64,000 nt of DNA from an uncultured Lachnospiraceae bacterium (GCA_910578555.1 CAJTPS010000001.1:1-64000); one strand, 5' to 3'. Counted from the first letter of the stretch, positions 9,182 to 17,814 are shown. Numbers and translations: made by a program. Notes: a model not told the origin generated them from the sequence alone.

Positions 9182-10354
9182 ATGAAAGGAATGACGATCA
9201 TGGAAGTGTATTTAGACAATTCTGCAACGACCAGATGCTACGATGACGTCGCACAGTTGATGCATAAGATCATGTGTGAGGATTACGGAAATCCCTCCAG
9301 CATGCATAACAAAGGATTAGAAGCGGAACAGTACTTGAGATATGCAGCAGAGACACTGGCAAATCTGTTGAAAGTAAGCGAGAAAGAGATTCTGTTTACT
9401 TCCGGCGGCACGGAGTCTGACAACATTGCGTTGATCGGCACGGCGATGGCGAACCACAGAAGAGGAAGACATCTGATTACAACAAGAATCGAACATCCGG
9501 CGATACTACAGCCGATGGTATATCTGGAAAACCAGGGATTTCAGGTGACATATCTGCCGGTAGACCATGAGGGAAGGATATCACTGCAGGATCTGGAACG
9601 TGCGATCAGACCGGATACGATTCTGGTGTCAATCATGCATACGAACAATGAAATCGGAAGCATACAGCCGATTGCGGAGGCGGGTGAACTGATTAAACGT
9701 GTGAATCCGCAGACGCTGTTTCATGTGGACGCGGTACAGGGATTCGGTAAATTCCGTATTTATCCGGCCAGAACACATGTGGATATGATGTCCGTAAGCG
9801 CGCACAAGATTCATGGACCGAAGGGAACCGGATTCCTCTATATCAGAAAAGGAGCGAAGGTCAGCCCGATCATATACGGCGGCGGCCAGCAGAAAGGAAT
9901 GCGTTCCGGAACGGAGAATGTTCCCGGAATCGCCGGTCTTGCGAAGGCGGCTGAGATGGTTTACCAGAATCTCGATGAGGATATGGAGAGAATGTACGGA
10001 CTGCGGGATCTGTTCGTACAGGGAGTAAGCGGTATAGAAGACGTTAAGATCAACGGTTGTCCGGGCAGAGAAGGGGCAGCGCATATTGTGAGCCTGTCAG
10101 TGCGCGGGATACGGAGTGAAGTGCTTCTTCATGCACTGGAAGAAAGAGGAATCTATGTATCTGCGGGCAGCGCCTGCGCTTCTAACAAACCGCAGACGTC
10201 CGCGACGCTTAAGGCGATTGGCCTGGAGAGAGACCTATTGGATTCCACCATTCGTTTCAGTTTTTCCGTCTTTACAACTGCGGAGGAAATCCAGTATACT
10301 ATACAGACACTATGCGAACTGGTTCCGACGCTCAGACGGTATACCAGAAGATAA
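9182..10354 (+). CDS. cysteine desulfurase (NifS/IscS family)
   Basis: This is a PLP enzyme that takes sulfur from cysteine as a protein-bound persulfide. Visible features are the PLP lysine in SAHKIHGPKG and the catalytic Cys332 in SAGSACAS, on the long active-site loop of the NifS/IscS class. The track start at 9182 has AAGGAAG upstream, but ATG 9200 (MEVYLDNSATT) also has AAAGGA at good spacing and matches the usual family N-terminus. The gene ends 30 bases before thiI. In B. subtilis a desulfurase next to thiI (NifZ) supplies sulfur for 4-thiouridine, so that is the likely job here. Confidence 0.93.
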   Translation: MKGMTIMEVYLDNSATTRCYDDVAQLMHKIMCEDYGNPSSMHNKGLEAEQYLRYAAETLANLLKVSEKEILFTSGGTESDNIALIGTAMANHRRGRHLITTRIEHPAILQPMVYLENQGFQVTYLPVDHEGRISLQDLERAIRPDTILVSIMHTNNEIGSIQPIAEAGELIKRVNPQTLFHVDAVQGFGKFRIYPARTHVDMMSVSAHKIHGPKGTGFLYIRKGAKVSPIIYGGGQQKGMRSGTENVPGIAGLAKAAEMVYQNLDEDMERMYGLRDLFVQGVSGIEDVKINGCPGREGAAHIVSLSVRGIRSEVLLHALEERGIYVSAGSACASNKPQTSATLKAIGLERDLLDSTIRFSFSVFTTAEEIQYTIQTLCELVPTLRRYTRR

Positions 10355-10384
10355 AGGTGTGAAGAAGATCATAGGAGGAATACT

Positions 10385-11563
10385 ATGTTTACGGCTTTTT
10401 TGATAAAGTATGCGGAGATCGGCGTGAAGGGAAAGAACCGTTACTTGTTTGAGAACGCGCTGGTACAGCAGATCAAATATGCATTAAAGAAATGTGACGG
10501 CGAGTTTGCCGTGCGCAAGACTGACGGCCGCATCTACGTGGATGCGGTATCGGCGTTTGACTATGATGAGACGGTATCGATGCTGCAGAAGGTGTTCGGT
10601 ATATCCGGCATCTGCCCGATGATCTATGTGGAAGATGAAGGTTTCGAGAAACTAGGTCAGACGGTGGTCGAATATATCGGGCATGTGTATCCTGACAAAC
10701 ACAGGACTTTCAAGGTGGCGGCAAGACGTGCCAGAAAGAATTATCCGCTTAACTCCATGGAAATGAACGTGGAACTGGGGGGCATCATACTTGATGCATA
10801 TCCGGAGATGCGTGTGGATGTGCATGAACCGGAGATCATGCTGAACGTGGAGGTGCGCGATAAGATTTATATTTACTCAGAGATTATTCCGGGACCGGGC
10901 GGGATGCCGGTGGGCACGGGTGGTAAAGCTATGCTGCTTCTGTCCGGCGGCATCGATTCTCCGGTTGCCGGCTGGATGATCGCCAAGAGAGGCGTCAAGA
11001 TTGATGCTGTATATTTCCATGCACCGCCGTATACGAGCGAGCGGGCAAAGCAGAAGGTGATTGATCTGGCTGCCAGGGTGGCGGTTTACACGGGGCCGAT
11101 CTACCTGCACGTAATTAACTTTACGGATATACAGTTATATATCTATGATAAGTGTCCGCATGATGAGCTGACCATTATCATGCGGCGTTATATGATGCGC
11201 ATCGCGGAGCGCATTGCCCGAGAGACGGAGTGCCTGGGACTGATCACAGGAGAAAGTATCGGACAGGTTGCGTCCCAGACGCTGCACAGCCTGATGGCTA
11301 CGAACGAGGTGTGCGGACTGCCGGTCTACAGACCGTTGATCGGATTTGACAAGATGGAGATTGTGGATATTGCCGAGAAGATCGATACCTATGAAACGTC
11401 GATTCTGCCCTATGAGGATTGCTGCACGATCTTCGTGGCGAAGCATCCCGTGACGAAACCGAATCTGAATATCATCAGAAGGCATGAGCTTAATCTGGAT
11501 GAAAAGATTGATGAGCTTGTACAGAAGGCGCTGGCTGAGGATGAAGTGATTATTGTCCGTTAA
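10385..11563 (+). CDS. thiI: tRNA 4-thiouridine synthetase ThiI
   Basis: ThiI adenylates and thiolates U8 of tRNA. The 392 residues contain an N-terminal ferredoxin-like/THUMP region (about 1-165) and a PP-loop ATPase domain with SGGIDSPVAGW near residue 184. The start follows AGGAGG. The C-terminal rhodanese domain of the E. coli protein is absent, as is normal in Bacillus, which implies direct sulfur transfer from the neighbouring desulfurase. Two conserved cysteines lie in EDCCTIF. Confidence 0.95.
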   Translation: MFTAFLIKYAEIGVKGKNRYLFENALVQQIKYALKKCDGEFAVRKTDGRIYVDAVSAFDYDETVSMLQKVFGISGICPMIYVEDEGFEKLGQTVVEYIGHVYPDKHRTFKVAARRARKNYPLNSMEMNVELGGIILDAYPEMRVDVHEPEIMLNVEVRDKIYIYSEIIPGPGGMPVGTGGKAMLLLSGGIDSPVAGWMIAKRGVKIDAVYFHAPPYTSERAKQKVIDLAARVAVYTGPIYLHVINFTDIQLYIYDKCPHDELTIIMRRYMMRIAERIARETECLGLITGESIGQVASQTLHSLMATNEVCGLPVYRPLIGFDKMEIVDIAEKIDTYETSILPYEDCCTIFVAKHPVTKPNLNIIRRHELNLDEKIDELVQKALAEDEVIIVR

Positions 11564-11590
11564 TAAAAGTAAATTCCTGCGGAATTAACT

Positions 11591-11662
11591 TTGCGGGATT
11601 TGCTTCGCAGACTCGAACCCACGTTACGGAATTGATTGCGGGACTTGCCTGCTGCAAACTCG
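11591..11662 (+). repeat. two degenerate copies of a dispersed intergenic repeat
   Basis: TTGCGGGATTTGCTTCGCAG (from 11591) and TTGCGGGACTTGCCTGCTGC (from 11636) head two imperfect direct repeats of about 45 bases, each followed by ACTCGAA. The first is almost the reverse complement of the core of the 53-bp tandem repeat at 21834-22016. The region lies between convergent thiI and the HPr-like gene. Confidence 0.6.
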
Positions 11663-11690
11663 AAATATGCCGTGAAATTTCCATTAATAT

Positions 11691-11720
11691 AAAAAGGAGA
11701 ATGCCATATGGCATTCTCCT
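11691..11720 (-). terminator. intrinsic terminator of the HPr-like gene
   Basis: AGGAGAATGCC-ATAT-GGCATTCTCCT (11695-11720) is a perfect stem-loop. Read on the minus strand it is followed by a T5 run, placed 22 bases after the HPr-like stop codon. It may also stop thiI transcripts from the other side. Confidence 0.85.
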
Positions 11721-11741
11721 GACTCTTGTGATAAGAAGTGA

Positions 11742-11972
11742 TTACATGATGTACGGCTTTAAAGCTGCGAGAACTTCATCAGTACCTTCTTCAGCGTGGA
11801 TGTTCAAGTCGATCGGCTTGGATAAATCTAAGCTGAAAATACCCATGATAGATTTCGCATCGATAACGTATCTGCCGGATACAAGATCAAAATCGTAATC
11901 AAACTTTGTAATATCATTTACAAAAGATTTAACCTTATCAATAGAATTTAAAGAAATCTGTACTGTTTTCAT
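11742..11972 (-). CDS. HPr-like protein lacking the catalytic histidine
   Basis: The 76-residue protein has HPr length and keeps the regulatory-serine signature KSIMG-x2-SLDL (around residues 40-49), as in the Ser46 region of HPr. The GIHARPA motif that carries His15 is missing; the aligned stretch reads NSIDKVKSF. It therefore cannot act as a PTS phosphocarrier in the usual way. Bacillus Crh is the known precedent: HPr-like, without His15, with Ser46 phosphorylated by HPr kinase for catabolite control. It is monocistronic, with its own promoter, TAAGGAGG ribosome site and terminator. A canonical HPr is encoded at 53804. A Crh-like role is inference. Confidence 0.85.
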   Translation of the reverse strand: MKTVQISLNSIDKVKSFVNDITKFDYDFDLVSGRYVIDAKSIMGIFSLDLSKPIDLNIHAEEGTDEVLAALKPYIM

Positions 11973-12017
11973 TTGAAAAAATTACCTCCTTATGGATTTT
12001 TCATACTTTCAGCTATA

Positions 12018-12046
12018 ATACTAAATGTTGGAAGGGTAAAAGTCAA
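12018..12046 (-). promoter_or_regulatory. probable promoter of the HPr-like gene
   Basis: On the minus strand TTGACT (12046-12041) is followed after 17 bases by TAGTAT (12023-12018), with TATTAT overlapping slightly downstream. It lies about 45 bases before the start codon. Confidence 0.55.
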
Positions 12047-12079
12047 TGATAAAACAATACAAAAAACGCGGAGATTACT

Positions 12080-13471
12080 ATGAAAAGTGTAGCACTACAT
12101 AATCTGGGATGCAAAGTTAATGCTTATGAGATGGATGTTATGCAACAAATGTTACAAGAAAAGGGATACAAAATTGTGGCATTTGATGAAGCAGCTGATA
12201 TTTATATCATAAATACGTGTACGGTGACCAACATAGCGGACAGGAAGAGCAGGCAGATGCTTCACCGGGCCAGAAAATGCAATCCGGATGCCGTGGTGGT
12301 GGCGGTAGGGTGTTATGTGCAGACCGGAGAAGAAGCGGTCAGGCAGGATGAGGCGATCGATCTTGCGATCGGCAATAACCGCAAGAAAGATCTGGTGCCG
12401 ATTCTGGAGGCATATCTGGACAGGCGAAAGAAGGCGGAGAACGGTGCAGCCGTGCCGGGAGGAGCGGAATGCGCAGACTGTGGATGCGCAGGAGCAGACA
12501 GGGAGCCGCATACCGTCACGACTGAGATTATCGACATCAATCACACCGATGCATACGAGGAGATGAAACTGGCGCGTACGGCAGAGCATACCAGAGCTTA
12601 TATTAAGATTCAGGACGGCTGTAACCAGTTTTGCTCTTACTGCATCATTCCCTATGCCAGAGGCAGAGTCAGGAGCCGGAGAGAGGAAGATATTCTGCAG
12701 GAAGTGCGGGGGATCGTGGCTGCCGGCTGGAAGGAGATTGTGCTGACGGGGATTCACATCAGCTCTTACGGTGTTGACAGAGGGGGACCGGAATTGTCCG
12801 GACTGCTGGCGAAGCTGCATGATATAGAAGGATTGGAACGCATACGGCTGGGGTCCTTAGAACCGCGCATTGTAACAGAAGAGTTTGTGCGGCAGATCAG
12901 CGCGATGCCTAAAATATGTCCGCATTTCCACCTGTCCATGCAGAGCGGCTGTGATTCTGTGCTCAAGAGAATGAATAGACGCTATACCAGCAGGGAATAC
13001 TTTCGGACAACAGAGTTGCTCAGGAAATATTACCGGAATCCGGCAATCACGACAGATGTGATCGTGGGGTTTCCGGGAGAGACACAGGAGGAGTTTCGTG
13101 TAACGGAAGCGTTCGTGCGCCGGGTCAATTTCTATGAGATGCATATTTTCAAGTATTCCAGGAGGCAGGGAACGCAGGCGGCCAAGATGGACGGACAGCT
13201 CACGGAGGCAGAGAAGGGCAGACGAAGTGCGATCCTGTCAGAGGCGGAGAAGGAGATGTCCCATGCATACCGGTCAGGCTGGATCGGCAGTACGGTAAAA
13301 GTGCTGTTTGAGGAACAGAAGGAAAGAGACGGCAGGATCTACTGGATCGGACATACACCGCAATATGTCAAGGTGGCAAAGGAATCTGTCTCATCGGAGA
13401 ATCTGGGAAATCAGATTGTGTCGGGAACTGTCTCGGGATTTCTGGAGGAGGATATCCTGCTTTTAAAATGA
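12080..13471 (+). CDS. mtaB: tRNA t6A37 methylthiotransferase
   Basis: MtaB converts t6A37 to ms2t6A in tRNAs that read ANN codons. It is a radical-SAM enzyme with two Fe-S clusters. The 463 residues show the UPF0004 domain with LGCKVN and conserved cysteines (NTCTVT, VGCYVQ). The radical-SAM cluster motif is Cys181-x3-Cys185-x2-Cys188, and a TRAM-like C-terminus ends the protein. The LGCKVN form is typical of MtaB rather than MiaB. It is divergent from the HPr-like gene and sits upstream of the ireB operon. Confidence 0.93.
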   Translation: MKSVALHNLGCKVNAYEMDVMQQMLQEKGYKIVAFDEAADIYIINTCTVTNIADRKSRQMLHRARKCNPDAVVVAVGCYVQTGEEAVRQDEAIDLAIGNNRKKDLVPILEAYLDRRKKAENGAAVPGGAECADCGCAGADREPHTVTTEIIDINHTDAYEEMKLARTAEHTRAYIKIQDGCNQFCSYCIIPYARGRVRSRREEDILQEVRGIVAAGWKEIVLTGIHISSYGVDRGGPELSGLLAKLHDIEGLERIRLGSLEPRIVTEEFVRQISAMPKICPHFHLSMQSGCDSVLKRMNRRYTSREYFRTTELLRKYYRNPAITTDVIVGFPGETQEEFRVTEAFVRRVNFYEMHIFKYSRRQGTQAAKMDGQLTEAEKGRRSAILSEAEKEMSHAYRSGWIGSTVKVLFEEQKERDGRIYWIGHTPQYVKVAKESVSSENLGNQIVSGTVSGFLEEDILLLK

Positions 13472-13500
13472 TTGAATTTTGTGCGGTAATAGAGTATTAT
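13472..13500 (+). promoter_or_regulatory. sigma-A promoter for ireB-ruvX
   Basis: TTGAAT (13472-13477) and TATTAT (13495-13500) are separated by 17 bases and lie 51 bases before ireB, directly after the mtaB stop codon. Confidence 0.75.
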
Positions 13501-13551
13501 GGTAATAATAGGGGTAATATCAAAACAGACAATGGATAAGGGCGTGAAACA

Positions 13552-13815
13552 ATGCAGGATTTAGAAAACACACAATTTTTTACGGTAGAGACGGAACCGG
13601 AGACAGGCGTGAAGCTCGTACTCTCTACGGTGTATGAGGCGCTGACGGAGAAGGGGTATAATCCGGTAAACCAGATCGTGGGCTATATTATGTCCGGGGA
13701 TCCCACCTATATCACGAGCCATAAGAGCGCACGCAGCCTGATTATGAAGGTGGAGCGGGACGAGCTGGTGGAAGAGATGCTTGTAGAGTACATTAAGAAT
13801 TCTCTGAATAAGTAA
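13552..13815 (+). CDS. ireB: IreB-family regulatory phosphoprotein
   Basis: This 87-residue protein is the YrzL/UPF0297 family. In Enterococcus, IreB is phosphorylated by the PASTA kinase IreK on N-terminal threonines and acts as a negative regulator of cephalosporin resistance. The conserved GYNPVNQIVGYIMSGDPTYI block is complete, and Thr residues lie near the N-terminus (NTQFFTVET). It begins the ireB-ruvX-DUF1292 cluster known as yrzL-yrrK-yrzB in B. subtilis. Confidence 0.93.
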   Translation: MQDLENTQFFTVETEPETGVKLVLSTVYEALTEKGYNPVNQIVGYIMSGDPTYITSHKSARSLIMKVERDELVEEMLVEYIKNSLNK

Positions 13816-13829
13816 CGGCGGACGAACAT

Positions 13830-14306
13830 ATGAGAATTATGGGTTTGGATTACGGATCAAAAACAGTGGGCGTGGCAATCAGCGATCCGCTGCTGATTAC
13901 CGCACAAGGGATTGAGATCATCAGAAGAAAAGATGAGAATAAGCTTCGGCAGACGCTTGCACGGATCGAGGAACTGATTGTGGAATATGAAGTGTCCGAG
14001 ATCGTGCTCGGTCTGCCGAAGAATATGAATGATACGATGGGAGACAGAGCGGAACTGTCTCTGGAATTTAAGGACAAGCTCGAGAGAAGAACAGGTCTGT
14101 CCGTGACCATGTGGGACGAAAGGCTTACGACGGTGGCGGCGGATAAGACGATGATGGAAGCGGGCATACGCAGAGAGCATCGTAAGGAATATGTGGACAA
14201 GATCGCTGCGGTATTGATTCTGCAGGGATATCTGGATTATTGTGCGAATAACAGGTCCGATATGACAGAACATTTGCGTGATGATTTGAATGGAGAGAAA
14301 GAGTAA
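13830..14306 (+). CDS. ruvX: putative pre-16S rRNA nuclease / Holliday junction resolvase YqgF family
   Basis: The 158-residue protein is a YqgF (YrrK) family RNase H-fold nuclease. Acidic catalytic positions are visible in LDYGSKTVGVAIS, in VLGLPKNMNDTMG, in WDERLTT and in VDKIAAVLILQGYLD. The family is implicated in 16S rRNA 5' processing and was earlier proposed as a Holliday junction resolvase. It starts 14 bases after ireB and abuts the DUF1292 gene. Confidence 0.93.
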   Translation: MRIMGLDYGSKTVGVAISDPLLITAQGIEIIRRKDENKLRQTLARIEELIVEYEVSEIVLGLPKNMNDTMGDRAELSLEFKDKLERRTGLSVTMWDERLTTVAADKTMMEAGIRREHRKEYVDKIAAVLILQGYLDYCANNRSDMTEHLRDDLNGEKE

Positions 14307-14561
14307 GTGGAGAAGATTATTTTTACATCGGAAGGAGAAGAGGCTGTCCAATTCTATATATTAGAGCAGACCAGACTGGGCGGAATCGATTATATTCTGG
14401 TCACGGATTCCGAGGATGGGGATGGCGAGGCGCTGATTCTTCGCGACACTTCCGCGGATGTGGATGCGGAAGCGGTATATGAGATTGTGACAGATGATGA
14501 GGAACTAAATGCAGTGGCAGCTGTATTTGAAAATATGCTGGACGACGTGAAATTAATGTAG
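14307..14561 (+). CDS. DUF1292 (YrzB) protein
   Basis: This 84-residue acidic protein starts at a GTG immediately after the ruvX TAA; GGAGAG within the end of ruvX serves as ribosome site. The pattern of a beta-rich N-terminus (FYILEQTRLGGIDYILVTD) and an acidic helical end matches DUF1292, the yrzB position of the conserved cluster. Its molecular role is not known. Confidence 0.88.
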   Translation: MEKIIFTSEGEEAVQFYILEQTRLGGIDYILVTDSEDGDGEALILRDTSADVDAEAVYEIVTDDEELNAVAAVFENMLDDVKLM

Positions 14562-14580
14562 TGAGAATGGAGGAAATTGT

Positions 14581-16257
14581 TTGAAAAGAATTGAACAGGG
14601 GAAAACAGCTTCTAAGCTGAAAGTGATCCCATTAGGCGGTTTGGAGCAGATTGGGCTTAATATTACTGCCTTTGAGTATGAGGAAAGCATTATTGTGGTG
14701 GACTGCGGGCTGTCTTTTCCGGAAGATGAGATGCTGGGAATAGATCTCGTGATCCCTGACATTACTTATCTGAAAGAGCATGCGGATAAAGTAAAGGGGT
14801 TTGTTATCACCCATGGACACGAGGATCATATCGGTGCGCTGCCGTACGTCTTGAAAGAACTGAATGTTCCGATCTATGCGACGCGGCTGACGATGGGCAT
14901 TATTGAGAACAAGCTGGCGGAGCATGATCTGACGGCCAGGACGAAACGCAAGGTAGTGAAGTTCGGGCAGTCGATCAATCTGGGGCAGTTCAGGATTGAA
15001 TTTATTAAAACGAATCACAGCATCGTGGATGCCGCTGCACTGGCGATCTATTCGCCGGCGGGCGTTGTGATACACACCGGCGATTTTAAAGTGGACTATA
15101 CGCCGGTTTTCGGTGATGCCATTGACTTGCAGCGTTTTGCAGAGATCGGCAGGAAGGGCGTGCTTGCGCTCATGTGTGATTCTACCAATGCGGAACGGCT
15201 GGGATTTACCCCTTCCGAAAAGACAGTGGGGCGGACTTTCGACAGCCTCTTTGCGGAACACAAGGATACGCGAATCATCATTGCGACCTTTGCATCCAAT
15301 GTGGATCGTGTGCAGCAGATCATTAATTCCGCGTACAAGTTCGGCAGAAAAGTAGTCGTGGAGGGCAGGAGCATGGTGAACATCATAGAGACTGCTTCTG
15401 CGCTGGAGTGTCTGCATATCCCGGAGAATACGCTGATTGATATAGAACAATTAAAGAACTACCCTAATGACAAGACGGTCATCATTACCACCGGCAGTCA
15501 GGGAGAGAGTATGGCGGCGCTCAGCCGTATGGCGAGCGATAATCATAAGAAGATATCGATTCTGCCGGGCGATACGGTTATCTTTTCATCCCATCCGATT
15601 CCGGGGAATGAGAAGGCGGTCACGAACGTGATCAACGAACTGCAGATGAAAGGCGCGGACGTGATCTTCCAGGATGTACACGTGTCGGGACATGCCTGTC
15701 AGGAGGAGATCAAGCTGATCTACAGTCTGGTAAAACCCAGGTATGCGGTGCCGATTCACGGTGAGTACAAGCATCGGAAAGCACAGGCAAAGATTGCGGA
15801 CGAGCTGGGGATTCCGAAGGACCATATCTTTATGATACAGTCCGGCGATGTGCTGGAGATGGATGAAGAGAATGCGAAGATTGCGGGTAAGGTGCCGGTG
15901 GGGGCGATTCTGGTTGACGGTCTCGGTGTCGGAGATGTCGGCAATGTGGTTCTGCGGGATAGACAGCATCTGGCGGAAGACGGTATCCTGATTGTTGTGC
16001 TGGCGCTTGACTCTTACAGCGATCAGCTTGTGTCCGGGCCCGATATCGTATCGAGAGGATTTGTTTATGTCAAGGAGTCGGACGAGCTGCTGGACGAGGC
16101 GAGACTGTTGGTTAATGACGCGGTGCAGGACTGTCTGGACAAGGGTAAGACCGATTGGGGAAGGCTGAAGTCTACGATCAAGGATGTGCTGAGCGAATTT
16201 GTATGGAAGAAGACCAAGAGGCGTCCGATGATTCTGCCGATTATTATGGAAGTTTAG
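14581..16257 (+). CDS. ribonuclease J
   Basis: RNase J is a metallo-beta-lactamase/beta-CASP nuclease with 5'-3' exo- and endoribonuclease activity in mRNA decay and rRNA maturation. The TTG start is preceded by GGAGG. The 558 residues contain the zinc motif THGHEDHIGALPY (about residues 77-89), the HTGDFKVD histidine, beta-CASP motifs (DSTNAERLG, SSHPIPGNE, HVSGHA) and the C-terminal domain. It may be either the J1 or J2 paralogue. It follows DUF1292 by 19 bases and so probably belongs to the ireB transcription unit. Confidence 0.95.
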   Translation: MKRIEQGKTASKLKVIPLGGLEQIGLNITAFEYEESIIVVDCGLSFPEDEMLGIDLVIPDITYLKEHADKVKGFVITHGHEDHIGALPYVLKELNVPIYATRLTMGIIENKLAEHDLTARTKRKVVKFGQSINLGQFRIEFIKTNHSIVDAAALAIYSPAGVVIHTGDFKVDYTPVFGDAIDLQRFAEIGRKGVLALMCDSTNAERLGFTPSEKTVGRTFDSLFAEHKDTRIIIATFASNVDRVQQIINSAYKFGRKVVVEGRSMVNIIETASALECLHIPENTLIDIEQLKNYPNDKTVIITTGSQGESMAALSRMASDNHKKISILPGDTVIFSSHPIPGNEKAVTNVINELQMKGADVIFQDVHVSGHACQEEIKLIYSLVKPRYAVPIHGEYKHRKAQAKIADELGIPKDHIFMIQSGDVLEMDEENAKIAGKVPVGAILVDGLGVGDVGNVVLRDRQHLAEDGILIVVLALDSYSDQLVSGPDIVSRGFVYVKESDELLDEARLLVNDAVQDCLDKGKTDWGRLKSTIKDVLSEFVWKKTKRRPMILPIIMEV

Positions 16258-16327
16258 CGTGAACGATAATACCGTTCACGCGGAAGAACCGTCCGCAAGG
16301 CGGACTTGCTGCAAGCAGCATTCTTCC
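16257..16327 (+). repeat. compound hairpin element after the RNase J gene
   Basis: A 9-bp stem GCGTGAACG/CGTTCACGC (16257-16281) is followed by an outer stem GGAAGAA/TTCTTCC (16282-16288 with 16321-16327). The outer stem encloses two hairpins, GTCCGC/GCGGAC (16291-16305) and TGCTGC/GCAGCA (16307-16320). This is a branched structure with no T-run, so it is not a simple terminator. Confidence 0.7.
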
Positions 16328-16382
16328 AAGGTTGTGAGATTTTTTGGGCGGCAAATAACGATACTTAAGGAGGAATGACGAC

Positions 16383-16715
16383 ATGTCAGACAGTGATATC
16401 AAGGAGGCGGCCAAGAAGTTTGCGGCTGTGATTCAGGAATCAGACACTTATAAGGAGTATTATTATCAGCGGGAGAAGATCAAGAAGCAGCCTGAACTGT
16501 ATGATAAAGTCAATGAGTTTCGACAGAAGAATTTCGATCTGCAGAATGAGTCGGACAGTGAGGATTTGTTTGACAGGATGGAAGCGTTTGAGCAGGAGTA
16601 TGCAAAGTTTCGCGAGAATCCGCTGGTAGATGATTTCCTGAGAGCAGAGCTCGCTTTCTGCAGAATGATGCAGGAAGTTGATATATTACTGGCGGCAGAG
16701 ATCGATTTTGAATAA
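16383..16715 (+). CDS. YlbF/YmcA family protein
   Basis: The 110-residue, almost wholly helical acidic protein matches the Com_YlbF family, with an SDTYKEYYYQREKIK opening and a final DFLRAELAFCRMMQEVD helix. In B. subtilis, YlbF, YmcA and YaaT form a complex that acts with RNase Y in mRNA maturation and influences competence, sporulation and biofilm formation. It lies directly after RNase J, which fits a link to RNA decay. The start has AAGGAGG upstream. Confidence 0.88.
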   Translation: MSDSDIKEAAKKFAAVIQESDTYKEYYYQREKIKKQPELYDKVNEFRQKNFDLQNESDSEDLFDRMEAFEQEYAKFRENPLVDDFLRAELAFCRMMQEVDILLAAEIDFE

Positions 16716-16735
16716 CATGCGAAATGGAGAAAGCT

Positions 16736-17116
16736 ATGAATTGGAAGTACCTTGCAGGCGGAACGGTGCAGGTTATCGTTAAGGTGGTTGCACTCGTGTT
16801 CATTATTATGTATATTTTTCGTATATCGGCGGCAGCGTATGATTACGGCTACCGCGTGTTTGCGGAGCCGCCGGTTTCGACGGGAGAAGGCAGAACGATC
16901 AGTGTTTATATAGAGAAGCAGTCTGCCAAGGATGTGGGAGAGATGCTGCAGCAGAAAGGGTTGATCCGCGATGCGAATCTGTTTAGAATCCAGGAACTGC
17001 TGTCCGAACACCGCGGGAAGATTCAGCCGGGGATCTATGATCTGAATACTTCCATGACGGCGCAGGAAATGCTGACAGTGATTGCGCCGGAAGCGGAAGA
17101 AGAGAGTGAGGATTAG
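16736..17116 (+). CDS. MltG-like protein lacking the catalytic domain
   Basis: The 126-residue protein is chosen from ATG 16736, 5 bases after GGAGA; an ATG at 16724 overlaps that ribosome site. Residues about 5-30 are a transmembrane segment. Residues about 50-115 resemble the LysM-like N-terminal domain of MltG: an SVYIEKQSAKDVGEMLQQKG core, then GLIRDANLFR, IQPGIYDLN and MTAQEMLTVI. Full MltG/YrrL proteins of over 330 residues continue into a lytic transglycosylase domain with a catalytic Glu; here the protein stops. The gene sits between ylbF and trmR, exactly where B. subtilis has yrrL. A regulatory or scaffold role is inference. Confidence 0.8.
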   Translation: MNWKYLAGGTVQVIVKVVALVFIIMYIFRISAAAYDYGYRVFAEPPVSTGEGRTISVYIEKQSAKDVGEMLQQKGLIRDANLFRIQELLSEHRGKIQPGIYDLNTSMTAQEMLTVIAPEAEEESED

Positions 17117-17137
17117 TGTGGAAAGGACGGTATTACA

Positions 17138-17782
17138 ATGATAACAGACGAGCGTATGAGTGCGTTCATTGATTCTCTGGATACCGGAAATACGCCTTTT
17201 TTAAATGAAATAGAGAGTGAAGCAAAGAAAACCAATGTGCCCGTTATCCGCTCGCAGGTGCAGAGTCTGATCAAACTGCTGCTTGCGCTGCACAGGCCGG
17301 AGTCGATTCTGGAGGTGGGCTGTGCCATTGGTTTTTCTGCGTTACTCATGAGTGAGTATGCGTCGGCAGACTGCCGTATTACGACGATCGAGAACTATGA
17401 GAAGCGGATACCCATAGCACGGGAGAATTTCAGACGTGCCGGCAGGGAGGACAGGATCACATTGCTGGAGGGGGACGCTCGGGACATTCTGAAGAAACTG
17501 GACGGACATTACGATATGATCTTTATGGATGCGGCGAAGGGACAGTATATTCATTTCCTGCCGGATGTCTTAAGATTGCTTCCGGCGGGCGGAATCCTGC
17601 TGTCAGATAACGTGTTGCAGGACGGGGATATCATAGAGTCGCGATTTGCAGTGACGAGGAGAAACCGCACCATACATAGCAGAATGAGGGAATATCTGTA
17701 TGAGCTAAAACATCATCCTGAACTGGAGACGGTGATTCTGCCGGTGGGGGACGGGGTGACGATCAGTGTCAAGAGGACATGA
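17138..17782 (+). CDS. trmR: tRNA 5-hydroxyuridine methyltransferase TrmR (YrrM)
   Basis: This is a 214-residue class I SAM-dependent O-methyltransferase of the catechol-OMT-like family. Motifs include ILEVGCAIGFSALLM, ITTIENYE, DMIFMDAAKGQY and LLSDNVLQDG. In B. subtilis the yrrM product methylates 5-hydroxyuridine at tRNA position 34 to 5-methoxyuridine. The following gene is the U32 protein needed to make hydroxyuridine, so the same pathway is expected here. It lies 21 bases after the MltG-like gene. Confidence 0.88.
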   Translation: MITDERMSAFIDSLDTGNTPFLNEIESEAKKTNVPVIRSQVQSLIKLLLALHRPESILEVGCAIGFSALLMSEYASADCRITTIENYEKRIPIARENFRRAGREDRITLLEGDARDILKKLDGHYDMIFMDAAKGQYIHFLPDVLRLLPAGGILLSDNVLQDGDIIESRFAVTRRNRTIHSRMREYLYELKHHPELETVILPVGDGVTISVKRT

Positions 17783-17814
17783 AGCCGCACGTGGAATTGT
17801 GAGAGGAAAATGAC

